DNA of 64,000 nt from Burkholderiales bacterium. GTDB taxonomy: Bacteria; Pseudomonadota; Gammaproteobacteria; Burkholderiales; Burkholderiaceae_C. Made by a program: the position numbers and the translations under genes. Every line of letters starts with the position of its first letter. Position 1 is the stretch's first letter. The DNA lies in contig JACRNC010000006.1 in NCBI GenBank assembly GCA_016219375.1, forward strand, positions 21,733-85,732, given 5' to 3'. Shown in pieces: positions 1-8,495 of the stretch. The notes under the pieces were generated by a model. That model did no database searches, was not told the DNA's origin, and saw only the letters and a list, made by a program, of their open reading frames with translations.

Positions 1-822
1 GGACCAGACGTAGCTGCTGGTCGAGCTGATGCCGGAGATGGCGTTGCTGTCGCAGGCGCCCGGCGTGCTGTCGGTGTTGGACGGACACAGCTCGCCCATG
101 TTGTAGTTGGAGTCCTTCAGGTCCGTGATCAGGGCATCGGACTGCAGGAAGGCCACGCGGCGGCCATCGACGTTGCTGCCCAGGCCGTTGAGGCTGCGCA
201 GGCCGTTGTTGTAGAGCGCACGGCGGGTGCCGTAGCTGCTGAAGTCGGGCGACTCCTCGATCTTGGGCACGTTGACCAGCAGCACGTGCACGCCGCTGTC
301 GGCCAGGGCGCGCACGCGCCGGCCCAGCTCCTGGGCCTTGGCTTCGAGCTGCGCGTCGTTGAGCGCCGAGCCCGTGATGTCGTTGACGCCCACCAGCACC
401 ACCACCAGGTCGTCCGAGGCGAAGCTGGTGGCGTTGATCGCGCTGATGACGTTGTCGGTGGTCCAGTCGGGCTGCGCCTGCAGGAAGGCGTTGGGCGTGC
501 TGGCCAGGCCGATCGGGCAGGCGTCGAGCTCCTTGCCGTAGTGCTCGTTGACCAGGTACTGCACCCACAGGGCGTTCTGCGCACAGTAGTAGGCCGCACC
601 GCTGCCGCTGGTGTTGGGCACGTTGACCGAGTACTTGGCGCCGGTCGTCGTGTCGATGGCGCTGTACTCGTCACCGAAGATGAAGATGCGGTTGGGCTTG
701 AACGGCTCCACCCGGTCGCCGCCGCCGCAGGCGGCCAGCGTGGCGGCGGCGGCAACGGGCAGGGCGGCGCGGCGCAGCCAGCGGGCCAGGGTGGGGATGA
801 GGCGGGTGGAGGAAGCGGGCAT
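1..822 (-). CDS. SGNH/GDSL-type hydrolase lipoprotein, C-terminus beyond window edge
   Basis: Reading from the ATG at 822 down to base 1 gives 274 residues without a stop; the rest lies outside the window. The N-terminus is a lipoprotein signal (arginines at residues 13-18, hydrophobic stretch, lipobox LAAC with Cys32), so the protein is probably anchored in the envelope. An SGNH-like block I (FGDEYS, residues 49-54) and block III (VGVND, residues 144-148) are visible. The usual catalytic serine directly after Gly-Asp is a glutamate here, with Ser54 two residues on. The catalytic Asp/His block near the C-terminus is not in the window, so activity cannot be judged. It follows tsaC on the same strand after a gap of about 80 bases. 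Family assignment is fairly sure, substrate unknown. Confidence 0.8.
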   Translation of the reverse strand, partial: MPASSTRLIPTLARWLRRAALPVAAAATLAACGGGDRVEPFKPNRIFIFGDEYSAIDTTTGAKYSVNVPNTSGSGAAYYCAQNALWVQYLVNEHYGKELDACPIGLASTPNAFLQAQPDWTTDNVISAINATSFASDDLVVVLVGVNDITGSALNDAQLEAKAQELGRRVRALADSGVHVLLVNVPKIEESPDFSSYGTRRALYNNGLRSLNGLGSNVDGRRVAFLQSDALITDLKDSNYNMGELCPSNTDSTPGACDSNAISGISSTSSYVWS

Positions 823-900
823 CGGGACGGTCTTCAAGGAGAAATCGGGGCCGCGCCGGCATGCTGGGGAGGCAGCTTGGCGCGGGGGGAAGGGCGCCGG

Positions 901-1950
901 TCAGCCGGCGGCGGCGGCGCGCTGCAGCCGGTCGCGCACGCCGTCCCAGGCCGGCTCGTCGGGCGGGGCTTCCACCCAGATCAGCGGCGCGCCGGTGGTG
1001 TCCAGCTCGCGCAGGTCGGCAAACAGGCTGTGCGCGGCCAGGCGGGCGGTGGGCGGCATCAGCCGGTGCACGATGCGCGCCGCAGCGGGGCCGGCAGCCT
1101 GCGGCCAGTAGCTGCGCAGCGGGCCGCGGCAATATACCGCCAGCGCTGCGCCTGCGCCCGGCGCGGCGGCCAGCTCGGGGCCGATCATCGCCAGCGCGGC
1201 CTTCAGCGCCTCGGTGGCCATCAGCCGCACCCGGGCCCGCGGCGCGTAGTGCGCGGCCAGCGTGCCGGAGGCGCGCAGCGCCGGGTCGCCACGCTGCGCC
1301 AGCGGGCCGGCCACGGCTTCGATCTGCTCGCGGGTGAGCACGCCCGGGCGCAGCAGCACGGGCTGCGTGCCGCGGCAGTCCAGGATGGTGGACTCGATCC
1401 CCACCTCGCAGGCGCCGCCGTCGAGCACACAAAGCTCATCGGCCGCCAGCTCGGCGAACTCGCCCATCACATGCGCGGCCTGGGTCGGGCTGATGCGGCC
1501 GAAGCGGTTGGCGCTGGGCGCGGCCACGCCGGTCACGCCCAGCTCGGCCGTGCGCTGCAGCAGCGCGCGCGCCACCGGGTGCGCCGGGCAGCGCAGGCCG
1601 ATGCTGTCCTGCCCGCCGGCGGCCGCCTGGCCGATGCCGGGCCGGCGCGGCACGATCACCGTCAGCGGCCCGGGCCAGAAGGCCTCCATCAGCCGGCGCG
1701 CCACCGCTGGCAGCTCGGCGGCATAGGCCAGGGCGGCCTCGGCATCGGGCACGTGGACGATCAGCGGGTGGTCGGCCGGCCGGCCCTTGGCGGCAAAGAT
1801 GCGGGCCACGGCCGCGTCGTCGTCGGCGCGCGCGCCCAGGCCGTAGACCGTCTCGGTGGGCAGCGCAACCAGCGAGCCGGCGGCCAGCCGCTGCGCGGCC
1901 GCATCGATCGCCGCCGGGTCACGGCCGTCCAACAGCAGCGGGCCGGTCAT
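901..1950 (-). CDS. tsaC: L-threonylcarbamoyladenylate synthase (TsaC/Sua5 long form)
   Basis: Makes threonylcarbamoyl-AMP from threonine, bicarbonate and ATP, the first step of the t6A37 modification of ANN-decoding tRNAs. The YrdC fold is clear: an LPTETVYGLGA block near the start, GRPADHPLIVHV, and PSANRFGRISPT about residues 145-157. A C-terminal Sua5 domain follows the linker motif SGTLAAHYAP, so this is the long Sua5-type enzyme, not the short E. coli TsaC. I took the ATG at 1950 (349 aa); a GTG at 1971 that overlaps the purK stop as GTGA would add seven residues and would fit translational coupling. The gene is the last of a purE-purK-tsaC run on this strand. Confidence 0.93.
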   Translation of the reverse strand: MTGPLLLDGRDPAAIDAAAQRLAAGSLVALPTETVYGLGARADDDAAVARIFAAKGRPADHPLIVHVPDAEAALAYAAELPAVARRLMEAFWPGPLTVIVPRRPGIGQAAAGGQDSIGLRCPAHPVARALLQRTAELGVTGVAAPSANRFGRISPTQAAHVMGEFAELAADELCVLDGGACEVGIESTILDCRGTQPVLLRPGVLTREQIEAVAGPLAQRGDPALRASGTLAAHYAPRARVRLMATEALKAALAMIGPELAAAPGAGAALAVYCRGPLRSYWPQAAGPAAARIVHRLMPPTARLAAHSLFADLRELDTTGAPLIWVEAPPDEPAWDGVRDRLQRAAAAG

Positions 1951-1967
1951 GGTTGCGGGCGCCCGGC

Positions 1968-3161
1968 TCACCAGGGCGCAATGCCCAGGACGGAAGCCAC
2001 GCGCAGGGCTGTCTGGCGGGCGGCATCCGGCGTGGCGGCGGTCACGGTCAGGTGGCCCATCTTGCGGCCGTGGCGGGCCTGGGTCTTGCCGTACAGGTGC
2101 AGGTGGACGCCCGGCTCGGCCAGCACCGCGGCCCAGTCCGGTTCGCGTGGCTCCCGTGGCCGGTCCTGCTCATCGAACCACAGGTCGCCCAGCAGGTTGA
2201 GCATGACGGCCGGCGAATGCAGGCGCGGCTGCGCCAGCGGCAGCCCGGCCATCGCGCGCACCTGCAGCTCGAACTGCGACACGTCGCAGGCGTCGATGGT
2301 GTGATGGCCCGAGTTGTGCGGCCGCGGCGCCATCTCGTTGGCCACCAGCGTGCCGTCGGCCAGCACGAAGAACTCCACGCAGAGCACGCCGACATAGTCC
2401 AGCGCGCTGGCGATGCGCCGCGCCGCGTCCACCGCCTGCTGCGCCAGCGCGGGGGGCACGTCGGGCGCGGGTGCCGTGGTCACGGCCAGGATGCCGTCGC
2501 GGTGCAGGTTCTGCTGCACCGGGAAGTGCACCACGTCGCCGGCCGCGCTGCGGGCGACGATCACGCTCAGCTCGCTGGCCAGCGCCAGGCGCTTTTCCAG
2601 CACGCAGGGGGCGCGTTTCAGGTGATCCCAGGCGGCGGCCAGCGCGGCGCGGCTGTCCACCCGCACCTGCCCCTTGCCGTCGTAGCCGAGCTGCGCGGTC
2701 TTCAGGATGCCGGGCAGCAGGTCGTCGGCCACCGCGGCCAGCTGCTCGTCCGACTCGATCACCGCATGCGGCGCGCAGGGCACGCCGCAGGCGACGAACT
2801 GCGCCTTCTCGCGGGCGCGTTCCTGGCACACGGCCACCGCCTGCGCGGCCGGCGCCACCGGCCGGTGCACGGCCAGCGTGGCCAGCGCGACGGCGGGGAC
2901 GTTCTCGAACTCGGTGGTCACCGCATCGGCCAGCCGGGCCAGCTGCTGCAGGCCGTCGGCGTCCAGGTAGTCGCAGCGGATGTGCTCCTCGGCCACCAGG
3001 CCGGCGGGGCTTTCCGGGTCCGGGTCGAGCACCGCGCAGCGGAAGCCCATGGCCTGCGCCGCGTGCACGAACATGCGGCCGAGCTGGCCGCCGCCCATGA
3101 CGCCGAGCGTGGTGCCGGCGGTGGCGCCGGGCAGCAGGGGGGAGCGCTTAGGGTGGGTCAT
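1968..3161 (-). CDS. purK: N5-carboxyaminoimidazole ribonucleotide synthase
   Basis: ATP-dependent carboxylation of AIR to N5-CAIR in de novo purine synthesis; its product is the substrate of PurE, encoded just upstream. 397 aa, the usual length. Shows the N-terminal nucleotide-binding loop GVMGGGQLGRM (residues 20-30), the ATP-grasp core with the GYDGKGQ loop (159-165), and the family signature NEMAPRPHNSGHHT (275-288). ATG at 3161 lies 46 bases after purE. Its stop overlaps a possible GTG start of tsaC, suggesting one transcript for the three genes. Confidence 0.97.
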   Translation of the reverse strand: MTHPKRSPLLPGATAGTTLGVMGGGQLGRMFVHAAQAMGFRCAVLDPDPESPAGLVAEEHIRCDYLDADGLQQLARLADAVTTEFENVPAVALATLAVHRPVAPAAQAVAVCQERAREKAQFVACGVPCAPHAVIESDEQLAAVADDLLPGILKTAQLGYDGKGQVRVDSRAALAAAWDHLKRAPCVLEKRLALASELSVIVARSAAGDVVHFPVQQNLHRDGILAVTTAPAPDVPPALAQQAVDAARRIASALDYVGVLCVEFFVLADGTLVANEMAPRPHNSGHHTIDACDVSQFELQVRAMAGLPLAQPRLHSPAVMLNLLGDLWFDEQDRPREPREPDWAAVLAEPGVHLHLYGKTQARHGRKMGHLTVTAATPDAARQTALRVASVLGIAPW

Positions 3162-3207
3162 GGCGAGCGGCCCGCAGGCGCAAAGGGTGAAAGGTAGCCC
3201 AGACGGA

Positions 3208-3714
3208 TCAGCCCAGCGTCATCGCCCGCGCGGCCTCGGTCTGCCGGGCGCGGAAGGCGTCGAGCTTCTGGGCCAGTGCCGCATCCTCGTTGGCCAGCAG
3301 GGCGATGGCAAACAGTGCCGCATTGGCCGCGCCCGCCGCGCCGATGGCGAACGTGGCCACCGGGATGCCCTTGGGCATCTGCACGATGGAGTGCAGCGAG
3401 TCCACGCCTTGCAGGTGCTTGCTGGGCACCGGCACGCCGAGCACCGGCACGGGCGTCTTGGCCGCCAGCATGCCCGGCAGGTGGGCCGCGCCGCCGGCGC
3501 CGGCGATGATGGCCTTCAGGCCCCGGCCGCGGGCGGCTTCGGCATAGGCAAACATGTCGTCGGGCATGCGGTGGGCCGAGACCACCCGCGCCTCGTGCGG
3601 CACGCCGAACTCGGCCAGCAGGTCCGCCGCCTGGCGCATCACCTCCCAGTCGCTGCTGGAGCCCATGACCACGCCGATCAGCGGGGTGGATGCGGGGGCG
3701 GTGGGGCTGGACAT
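3208..3714 (-). CDS. purE: N5-CAIR mutase (class I PurE)
   Basis: Moves the carboxylate from N5-CAIR to C4, giving CAIR in purine biosynthesis. 168 aa. Class I landmarks are all there: GSSSDW (18-23), SAHRMP (46-51), the glycine-rich [12 protein letters not shown] (71-82) and [10 protein letters not shown] (112-121). The frame stays open upstream to 3765, but the ATG at 3714 is preceded by an AGGAG seven bases away and matches the family's start, so I use it. First gene of the purE-purK-tsaC run and divergent from the thioredoxin-TPR gene across about 320 bases. Confidence 0.97.
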   Translation of the reverse strand: MSSPTAPASTPLIGVVMGSSSDWEVMRQAADLLAEFGVPHEARVVSAHRMPDDMFAYAEAARGRGLKAIIAGAGGAAHLPGMLAAKTPVPVLGVPVPSKHLQGVDSLHSIVQMPKGIPVATFAIGAAGAANAALFAIALLANEDAALAQKLDAFRARQTEAARAMTLG

Positions 3715-4035
3715 CGAGGGGCTCCTGAATGGCAATGCAGGGATGGGGCCGAGGCGGCGGCGCACCGGAAGGCCGCTTGAGGCAGCCGCAGGGCGCAGGC
3801 GGTGAACGGGCCGGGATGCCGGAAGGGGCGGGATTTTAGGCCGCGGGGCTTGCCGCTCAGCCCGCGCCCGAAGGCATCGCCCGGCCCCGGCCGAGCCGGC
3901 TGGGCCGCCCGCGTGCCTGGCGACCTGTGCCGTGGCCTTGTTCCTCGCGCATCCGCCGCCACCTGTGGTGTCCGCCGCCCCGCGTTAAGCTGCCGCCCCG
4001 GTCATCACGGGCCCGGCCCGCCTTCTCCCTACGCC
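3715..4035. other. Divergent intergenic region, purE / thioredoxin-TPR gene
   Basis: About 320 bases separate the two divergent starts. Apart from the purE Shine-Dalgarno (complement of the CTCCT near 3721) I see no clear promoter hexamers, operator palindrome or riboswitch-like fold. No purine-responsive element could be recognised by eye. Both promoters are presumably here. Confidence 0.5.
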
Positions 4036-4998
4036 ATGATCAACGTCACCCTGCAGAACTTCGAACGCGACGTCATCGCCGCCTCCGTCACGACTCCCGT
4101 GCTGCTGGACATCTGGGCCGAGTGGTGCGGCCCGTGCAAGGCGCTGGGCCCGGTGCTGGAGAAGCTGGAGGCCGCCTACGCCGGCCGCTTCATCCTGGCC
4201 AAGGTCGATGCCGATGCCGAGCCCGAGATCGCCGGCCAGCTCTCGCAGATGTTCGGCGTGCGCAGCATCCCGTTCTGCGTCATGTTCGCCGGCGGCCAGC
4301 CGGTGGACGGCTTCGTCGGCGCCCTGCCTGAGAAGCAGATCCGCGAGTTCCTGGACAAGCACGTGCCCAGCGCCGAGGCGGTCGAATCCGAGGAAGACCT
4401 GGTCGAGGCCGAGGACCTGGCCGCCCACGGCGATGCCGACAGCGCCGTGGCCAAGCTGCAGGCCGCGCTGCAGCTGGATGCCGCCAACGACGAGGCGCGC
4501 TTCGAGCTGATCAAGCTGCTGCTGGCCGCCGGCCGTGCCGCCGAGGCGCGCGCGGCCTTCGACCCCGTGGCCGCCCGCGCCGCCGGCCCGCTGGCCGAGC
4601 CGCGCGTGGCCGCCTTCGGCCGCTATGTCGAGGCGGCGGAGCAGGCCGCGGGCGCGCGGCCGGTGAGCGAGCTGCAGGCCGCCATCGCCGCCAACAAGCG
4701 CGACTTCGACGCCCGCTTCGAGCTGGCGCAGGTGCACTTTGCCGCCGGCCGCTTCACCGACGCGATGGACGAGCTGCTGGAGATCCTCATGCGCGACAAG
4801 AAGTGGGCCGACGAGCGTGCACGCCTGGCCTATGTCGCCATCCTCGAGGTGATGACCAAGCCCCAGCCCAAGCAGCCTGCCAAGGCGGCGGGCGAGGCGG
4901 CCAAGCCCACGCTGGAGCTGGCCGGCAAGGCGGCCGTGGTCAGCGCCGACCCGGTGCTCGACCAGTACCGGCGCAAGCTGAGCATGGCGCTGTTCTGA
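4036..4998 (+). CDS. cnoX: Thioredoxin-TPR protein, CnoX/YbbN family
   Basis: 320 aa. An N-terminal thioredoxin fold (residues 1-110) with an intact WCGPCK active site (Cys31, Cys34) is followed by an alanine-rich helical region (about 120-290) with TPR-like repeats. This is the domain order of CnoX (YbbN), a holdase/redox protein that protects clients from oxidation during chlorine stress and passes them to chaperones. E. coli CnoX lacks a working CxxC; here both cysteines are kept, so it may have real redox activity. The ATG at 4036 gives the family's start even though the frame is open much further upstream. It stands alone, divergent from purE, with the C80-like gene 51 bases downstream. 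Confidence 0.88.
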   Translation: MINVTLQNFERDVIAASVTTPVLLDIWAEWCGPCKALGPVLEKLEAAYAGRFILAKVDADAEPEIAGQLSQMFGVRSIPFCVMFAGGQPVDGFVGALPEKQIREFLDKHVPSAEAVESEEDLVEAEDLAAHGDADSAVAKLQAALQLDAANDEARFELIKLLLAAGRAAEARAAFDPVAARAAGPLAEPRVAAFGRYVEAAEQAAGARPVSELQAAIAANKRDFDARFELAQVHFAAGRFTDAMDELLEILMRDKKWADERARLAYVAILEVMTKPQPKQPAKAAGEAAKPTLELAGKAAVVSADPVLDQYRRKLSMALF

Positions 4999-5049
4999 TC
5001 TGAGCGGGCCGACCGCTTCATCGCGTCTTCCGCTGCCCGCTCCGCTCTC

Positions 5050-5481
5050 ATGACCACCCTACGCGAGCCACGCATCGTCGGCGACAAGCTGATCTGGCTG
5101 CCCCCGGGCGACCCCAACGACCGTGCCGCGCTGCGCGACAGCCCGCGCGGCGGAGAGCTGCTGCTCATCGGCCACGGCGACCGCGAGCGCCAGACGTTGG
5201 CCGGGCTGGATGCCGCCGCCATCGCCCAGCAGGTGCGCGCCCATCCCGGCTGGCGGCCGGGCCGGCCGCTGCGCGTGGACGCCTGCTGGCTGGGCTGCCG
5301 CGACGACGGCTTCGGCCAGCAGCTGGCCGACGCGCTGGGCACCTCCGTGCTGGCGCCGGTGGCGCGCACGCTGAGCTTCCTGCGCTGGTCCACCGGCCCC
5401 TGGCACAGCCTGCCCGTCAGTCGCAGCAAGGCGCTGCCGCTGTGGCCGGCCAGATGGCGGCGCTTCGAGCCGCGGCGGTGA
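5050..5481 (+). CDS. Small protein resembling C80 cysteine peptidase domains
   Basis: 143 aa, no signal peptide and no membrane segment, so probably cytoplasmic. The layout resembles the cysteine protease domain (peptidase family C80) that autoprocesses MARTX and clostridial toxins: a strand ending in LLLIGHG with His42, then a spacer reading LAGLDAAAIAQQV (the place of the toxin 'LSG.SADELA' stretch), then VDACWLG with Cys79 and an FGQQLADALGTSVLAP segment, which matches the position after the catalytic cysteine. It lacks the toxin's inositol-phosphate beta-flap region. It lies 51 bases after the CnoX-like gene on the same strand. The match is from motif spacing only; it could instead be another caspase-like fold or a non-catalytic protein. 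Confidence 0.6.
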   Translation: MTTLREPRIVGDKLIWLPPGDPNDRAALRDSPRGGELLLIGHGDRERQTLAGLDAAAIAQQVRAHPGWRPGRPLRVDACWLGCRDDGFGQQLADALGTSVLAPVARTLSFLRWSTGPWHSLPVSRSKALPLWPARWRRFEPRR

Positions 5482-5645
5482 GGTCGGCGCGGCTGTCGTG
5501 AGCCGCCGGGGTCTTCTGCCGCCAACGCGGGCCAGCGCCCGACGCCGTGGGCAAGTCGCGCGAGCCCGGTGGACGCGTGGCGCGGGTCGCAGGCGTTGCG
5601 CCGGCCCGGTGCTGAGCCCGGCCGGCTCGCCCGGGCCCGGCCTGC

Positions 5646-6551
5646 TCAGCCCTTCTCGCCCGTCAGCCGCTGCAGCGCCTCGCGGTACTTGGCGGCGGTC
5701 TGCTCGATGACATCCGCCGGCAGCGCGGGTGCGGGCGCCTGCTTGTTCCAGGGCTGGCCATTCACCTGCGCCTGCTCCAGCCAGTCGCGCAGGTGCTGCT
5801 TGTCGAAGCTGGGCGGGTTGCGGCCCTCGGCGTACTGGTCCACCGGCCAGAAGCGCGAGGAGTCGGGCGTGAGCACCTCGTCCATCAGCGTCAGCCGGCC
5901 GGCGGCATCCAGGCCGAACTCGAACTTGGTGTCCGCGATGATGATGCCGCGCGTCAGCGCATAGTCGGCCGCTTCCTTGTAGAGGCGGATGGAGACCTCG
6001 CGGACCTGCCCGGCCAGGTCGGCGCCGATGATCCCGACCATGCGCTCGAACGAGATGTTTTCGTCATGGTCGCCCATCTCGGCCTTGGTGGCCGGCGTGA
6101 AGATCGGCTCGGGCAGCTTGCTCGCGTTCTTCAGGCCGGCGGGCAGCTTGACGCCGCAGACCGCGCCACCCTCTTGGTATTCCTTCCAGCCGGAGCCGGC
6201 CAGGTAGCCGCGCACCACGGCCTCCACCGGCAGGGGCTTCAGGCGCTTGACCAGCATGGAGCGGCCACGCACCTGGGCCACCTCGTCGGGCGCGACCACG
6301 CTCTCGGGCGCATCGCCGGTCAGGTGGTTGGGCACCACATGGCCCAGCTTGTCGAACCAGAACAGGGCCATGCGCGTGAGCAACTCGCCCTTGCCCGGGA
6401 TGGGCTCGCCCATGATCACGTCGAAGGCACTGATGCGGTCGGAGGCCACCATCAGGATGCGGTCCTCGCCGACGGCGTAGTTGTCACGCACCTTGCCGCG
6501 GGCCAGCAGGGGCAGGGAGTGCAGGGTGGAGGTGTGCAGGGCGGACGTCAT
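5646..6551 (-). CDS. purC: Phosphoribosylaminoimidazole-succinocarboxamide synthase (SAICAR synthase)
   Basis: Condenses CAIR with aspartate using ATP, the step after PurE. 301 aa, the long form common in this group. Visible family blocks are the N-terminal RGKVRDNY nucleotide-binding loop, [24 protein letters not shown], the stretch around ISFERM, and the C-terminal [15 protein letters not shown]. The ATG at 6551 gives the standard N-terminus; an in-frame ATG at 6596 is possible but adds residues unlike the family. It lies about 2 kb from purE but in the same orientation, with two unrelated plus-strand genes between. Confidence 0.96.
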   Translation of the reverse strand: MTSALHTSTLHSLPLLARGKVRDNYAVGEDRILMVASDRISAFDVIMGEPIPGKGELLTRMALFWFDKLGHVVPNHLTGDAPESVVAPDEVAQVRGRSMLVKRLKPLPVEAVVRGYLAGSGWKEYQEGGAVCGVKLPAGLKNASKLPEPIFTPATKAEMGDHDENISFERMVGIIGADLAGQVREVSIRLYKEAADYALTRGIIIADTKFEFGLDAAGRLTLMDEVLTPDSSRFWPVDQYAEGRNPPSFDKQHLRDWLEQAQVNGQPWNKQAPAPALPADVIEQTAAKYREALQRLTGEKG

Positions 6552-6695
6552 GGCGGTGTTCGGCAGTGAATCGGGGCCGCAAGGCGGCTGGCGCAATCGG
6601 GCAGGGCGGCGGCAGGCCGCGGGCAGGGCGGCATTGTCGGCCAGCGCCGCGGCCGCCGGCAGCGTGGCCGCGCTCTGCGCACCGGCGGCGGGCCG

Positions 6696-7094
6696 TCAGA
6701 CCAGGGTGAGCCGGGGCTCGACCTGCGCCAGCGCGGCGAAGTCCCGGTCGTGCGCCAGCAGCGGCTGCCCGGTGGCGGCAGCCGTGGCAGCGATCAGGCA
6801 GTCGTTGGGGCTGCGGATGGTCAGGCCCTGCCAGCGGCAGCGGGCATAGAGGGCCGCCGCGTCGCGGGCCAGCTCGCGGGCCGGCGGCAGCGCGGACGGC
6901 TCGCGGAACTGGGCCATCAGTCGCTGCAGCTGCATGAAGTGCGCCGGGCTGCGCGCGCCCTGCAGCAGCTCCTGCACGATGGCCGGCAGAACGTGCACCG
7001 GCTCGCGCTCGTGCAGCACGGCGCTCAGGTGCCGGTGCGTGCGGCTGCCGGTGGCGCGCAGGTATTCGATCCAGGCGGAGGTGTCGGCGATCAC
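6696..7094 (-). CDS. vapC: PIN-domain ribonuclease toxin, VapC family
   Basis: 132 aa PIN domain, a Mg-dependent endoribonuclease of type II toxin-antitoxin systems. The acidic residues expected of the active site are present: Asp4 in the opening MIADTSAW strand, Glu42, Asp98 in SPNDCL and Asp116/Asp118 in AHDRDF. The start is GTG at 7094, which overlaps the antitoxin stop as GTGA, the usual coupling in vapBC. Target RNA cannot be told from sequence. It lies upstream of purC on the same strand, with 144 bases between. Confidence 0.92.
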   Translation of the reverse strand: MIADTSAWIEYLRATGSRTHRHLSAVLHEREPVHVLPAIVQELLQGARSPAHFMQLQRLMAQFREPSALPPARELARDAAALYARCRWQGLTIRSPNDCLIAATAAATGQPLLAHDRDFAALAQVEPRLTLV

Positions 7095-7594
7095 CGGGCG
7101 CGGCGCTTGGCAGGGCGGGCGGGCGGCTGGGCGGTGGGGGTCTTGCGCGTCGGCTGCTCGGGGCGCGCCCGGGGTGCGGTGTGCGCGGAGCGGCCTTTCT
7201 GGTCGGCGTGCAAGCTGGCCGGCGGGGCGGCCCGCGGGTCGTTCCGCGTGCGGTCAGCCTTGCTGCCGCCGGCCTTGTGCGCCTTGGGCAGGGCGGTGGC
7301 CGGCTGGGTACGAGCCGCTTGCGTGGCCGGGCCGCTCCACGTCGCGGCCGGCTCGGCCACGGCCCAGGCCAAGTCCGGGTCATGGGCAAAGGCGGCCTGC
7401 GGCGAGTAGTCATCCGCCACCGCGCCGCTGCCCTCCATCGCGGCGATGAAGTCCCAGTCCGGCTCGCGCACGAAGGCGCGCAGCGCGGCCTCGATGGCCG
7501 CTTTCTTGGTCGTCACGCCGGCCTTCTTCATGGCCTGCTCGACCAGGGCGTCGTCCAGAACGATGTTGGTGCGCGTCTCCATGCCGGCTGCCAT
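7091..7594 (-). CDS. vapB: VapB-type ribbon-helix-helix antitoxin with long basic tail
   Basis: Residues 6-42 (beginning ETRTNIVLDD, ending in ALRAFV) match the short RHH antitoxin family that pairs with VapC; this part should dimerise and bind the operator. Family members are usually about 70-90 aa, but this protein has 167: residues 80-167 form a low-complexity Ala/Pro/Arg/Lys tail ending in KRRAR. The toxin-neutralising segment is probably 44-80 (EPDWDFIAAME). I chose the ATG at 7594, which has GGAG six bases upstream; ATGs at 7582 and 7612 are alternatives, but 7612 lies inside the operator palindrome. Stop and toxin GTG overlap. Confidence 0.85.
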   Translation of the reverse strand: MAAGMETRTNIVLDDALVEQAMKKAGVTTKKAAIEAALRAFVREPDWDFIAAMEGSGAVADDYSPQAAFAHDPDLAWAVAEPAATWSGPATQAARTQPATALPKAHKAGGSKADRTRNDPRAAPPASLHADQKGRSAHTAPRARPEQPTRKTPTAQPPARPAKRRAR

Positions 7595-7601
7595 GCTGGG
7601 C

Positions 7602-7626
7602 TCCATACACATTCGATGTGTATGGA
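7602..7626. promoter_or_regulatory. Palindromic operator of the vapBC operon
   Basis: Perfect inverted repeat: 11-base arms TCCATACACAT (7602-7612) and ATGTGTATGGA (7616-7626) around a 3-base centre. It is just upstream of the vapB Shine-Dalgarno and in an unusually A/T-rich patch for this genome. Placement and symmetry fit autoregulation by a VapBC complex through the RHH domain. Function is inferred; the symmetry is seen directly. Confidence 0.8.
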
Positions 7627-7674
7627 AGCTATCACATTCGGCCGTCCGCCGGCGCGGCCTTCACCCGGCGGGCT

Positions 7675-8346
7675 TCAGCCGCCCGCTGCCTTGGCCTTGG
7701 CCGCGGCGATGCCGCGCTCCTGGTCGGCCTTGCGGTCGGCGGCCACCTTCTGCGCGGTGGGGCGCTGCTCGATGAACTTGACGTAGGTCTTCCAGTCGAT
7801 GCCGGCGCCCTGCACCAGGTCCTCGCCGCAGACGATCTTGGTGGCCAGGCCGGCCAGCGGCAGGTGCACATAGGCCGAGCAGTCGGCCCAGGTGAAGGTG
7901 TCGCCCGCGGCATAGGGGCTGAGCTTGAGCAGGCGCTTGAGCGCGGCCAGGTTCTTCACCACGTCAGCCTTGACGCGCTCGATGAACTTCTCGGACAGCG
8001 TGCCGCCGAAGAAGGCCTGCGGATAGAGCTGGCGCACGCACAGCTCCACATGCAGGTCGAGGAAGGTGATGAGCTCGCGCACCTTGGCGGCCTGCCACGG
8101 GTCGGCCGGCATCAGCGCGGGCGTGGGGTGCACGGCCTCGATGTACTCGGCGATCACCTGGCTTTCGCACAGCGCGCCGTGCTCGGTCTCGATGTAGGGC
8201 ACCTTGCCCAGCGGCGACTTGGCCAGGCGCGCCTCGTCGCTGCTCCAGCCCACCAGCACCTCCTCGAAGGGCACGCCCTTCTCCAGCAGGCCGAGCTTGA
8301 TCTTGTTGTGGTAGTTGGACAGCGGGAAGCCGCAGAGCTTGAGCAT
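7675..8346 (-). CDS. Glutathione S-transferase family protein
   Basis: 223 aa two-domain GST: an N-terminal thioredoxin-like fold (residues 1-78, beginning MLKLCGFPLSNY, with the cis-Pro stretch GKVPYIE and the glutathione-contact ESQVIAEYI) and an all-helical C-terminal domain. The ATG at 8346 has GGAG seven bases upstream. Substrate is not predictable; it could be a detoxifying transferase or a reductase. It sits downstream of fba on the same strand but past the fba terminator, so it likely has its own promoter in the 65 bases between them and the start. Confidence 0.9.
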   Translation of the reverse strand: MLKLCGFPLSNYHNKIKLGLLEKGVPFEEVLVGWSSDEARLAKSPLGKVPYIETEHGALCESQVIAEYIEAVHPTPALMPADPWQAAKVRELITFLDLHVELCVRQLYPQAFFGGTLSEKFIERVKADVVKNLAALKRLLKLSPYAAGDTFTWADCSAYVHLPLAGLATKIVCGEDLVQGAGIDWKTYVKFIEQRPTAQKVAADRKADQERGIAAAKAKAAGG

Positions 8347-8411
8347 GGATGTCTCCGGTTGGGGCGGGGCGGTGGAGCGGCGGACGACCGGGCCGGTCGC
8401 CTCGCACGGAC

Positions 8412-8446
8412 AAAAAAAAGCCGGCCGAGGATACCCGCGGCCGGCT
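8412..8446 (-). terminator. Intrinsic terminator after fba
   Basis: On the minus strand a 9-bp perfect stem (AGCCGGCCG, 8438-8446 pairing with 8419-8427) with a 10-base loop is followed by eight T residues (complement of the A run 8412-8419). It begins 50 bases after the fba stop. Confidence 0.9.
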
Positions 8447-8495
8447 GGTTCTGCCGAGGCGGCTTGCCCTGGGCCAAGCCGCTGGTCGAGCGTCT

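Noticed and set aside
286..2304. Long plus-strand open frame opposite tsaC and purK
   Set aside because: High GC makes stop codons rare; composition is Gly/Arg/His/Gln-rich with no family motif, and clear conserved genes occupy the other strand.
5646..6551. purC and vapBC as one operon
   Set aside because: They share a strand, but the gap is 144 bases and vapBC has its own operator; nothing shows read-through.
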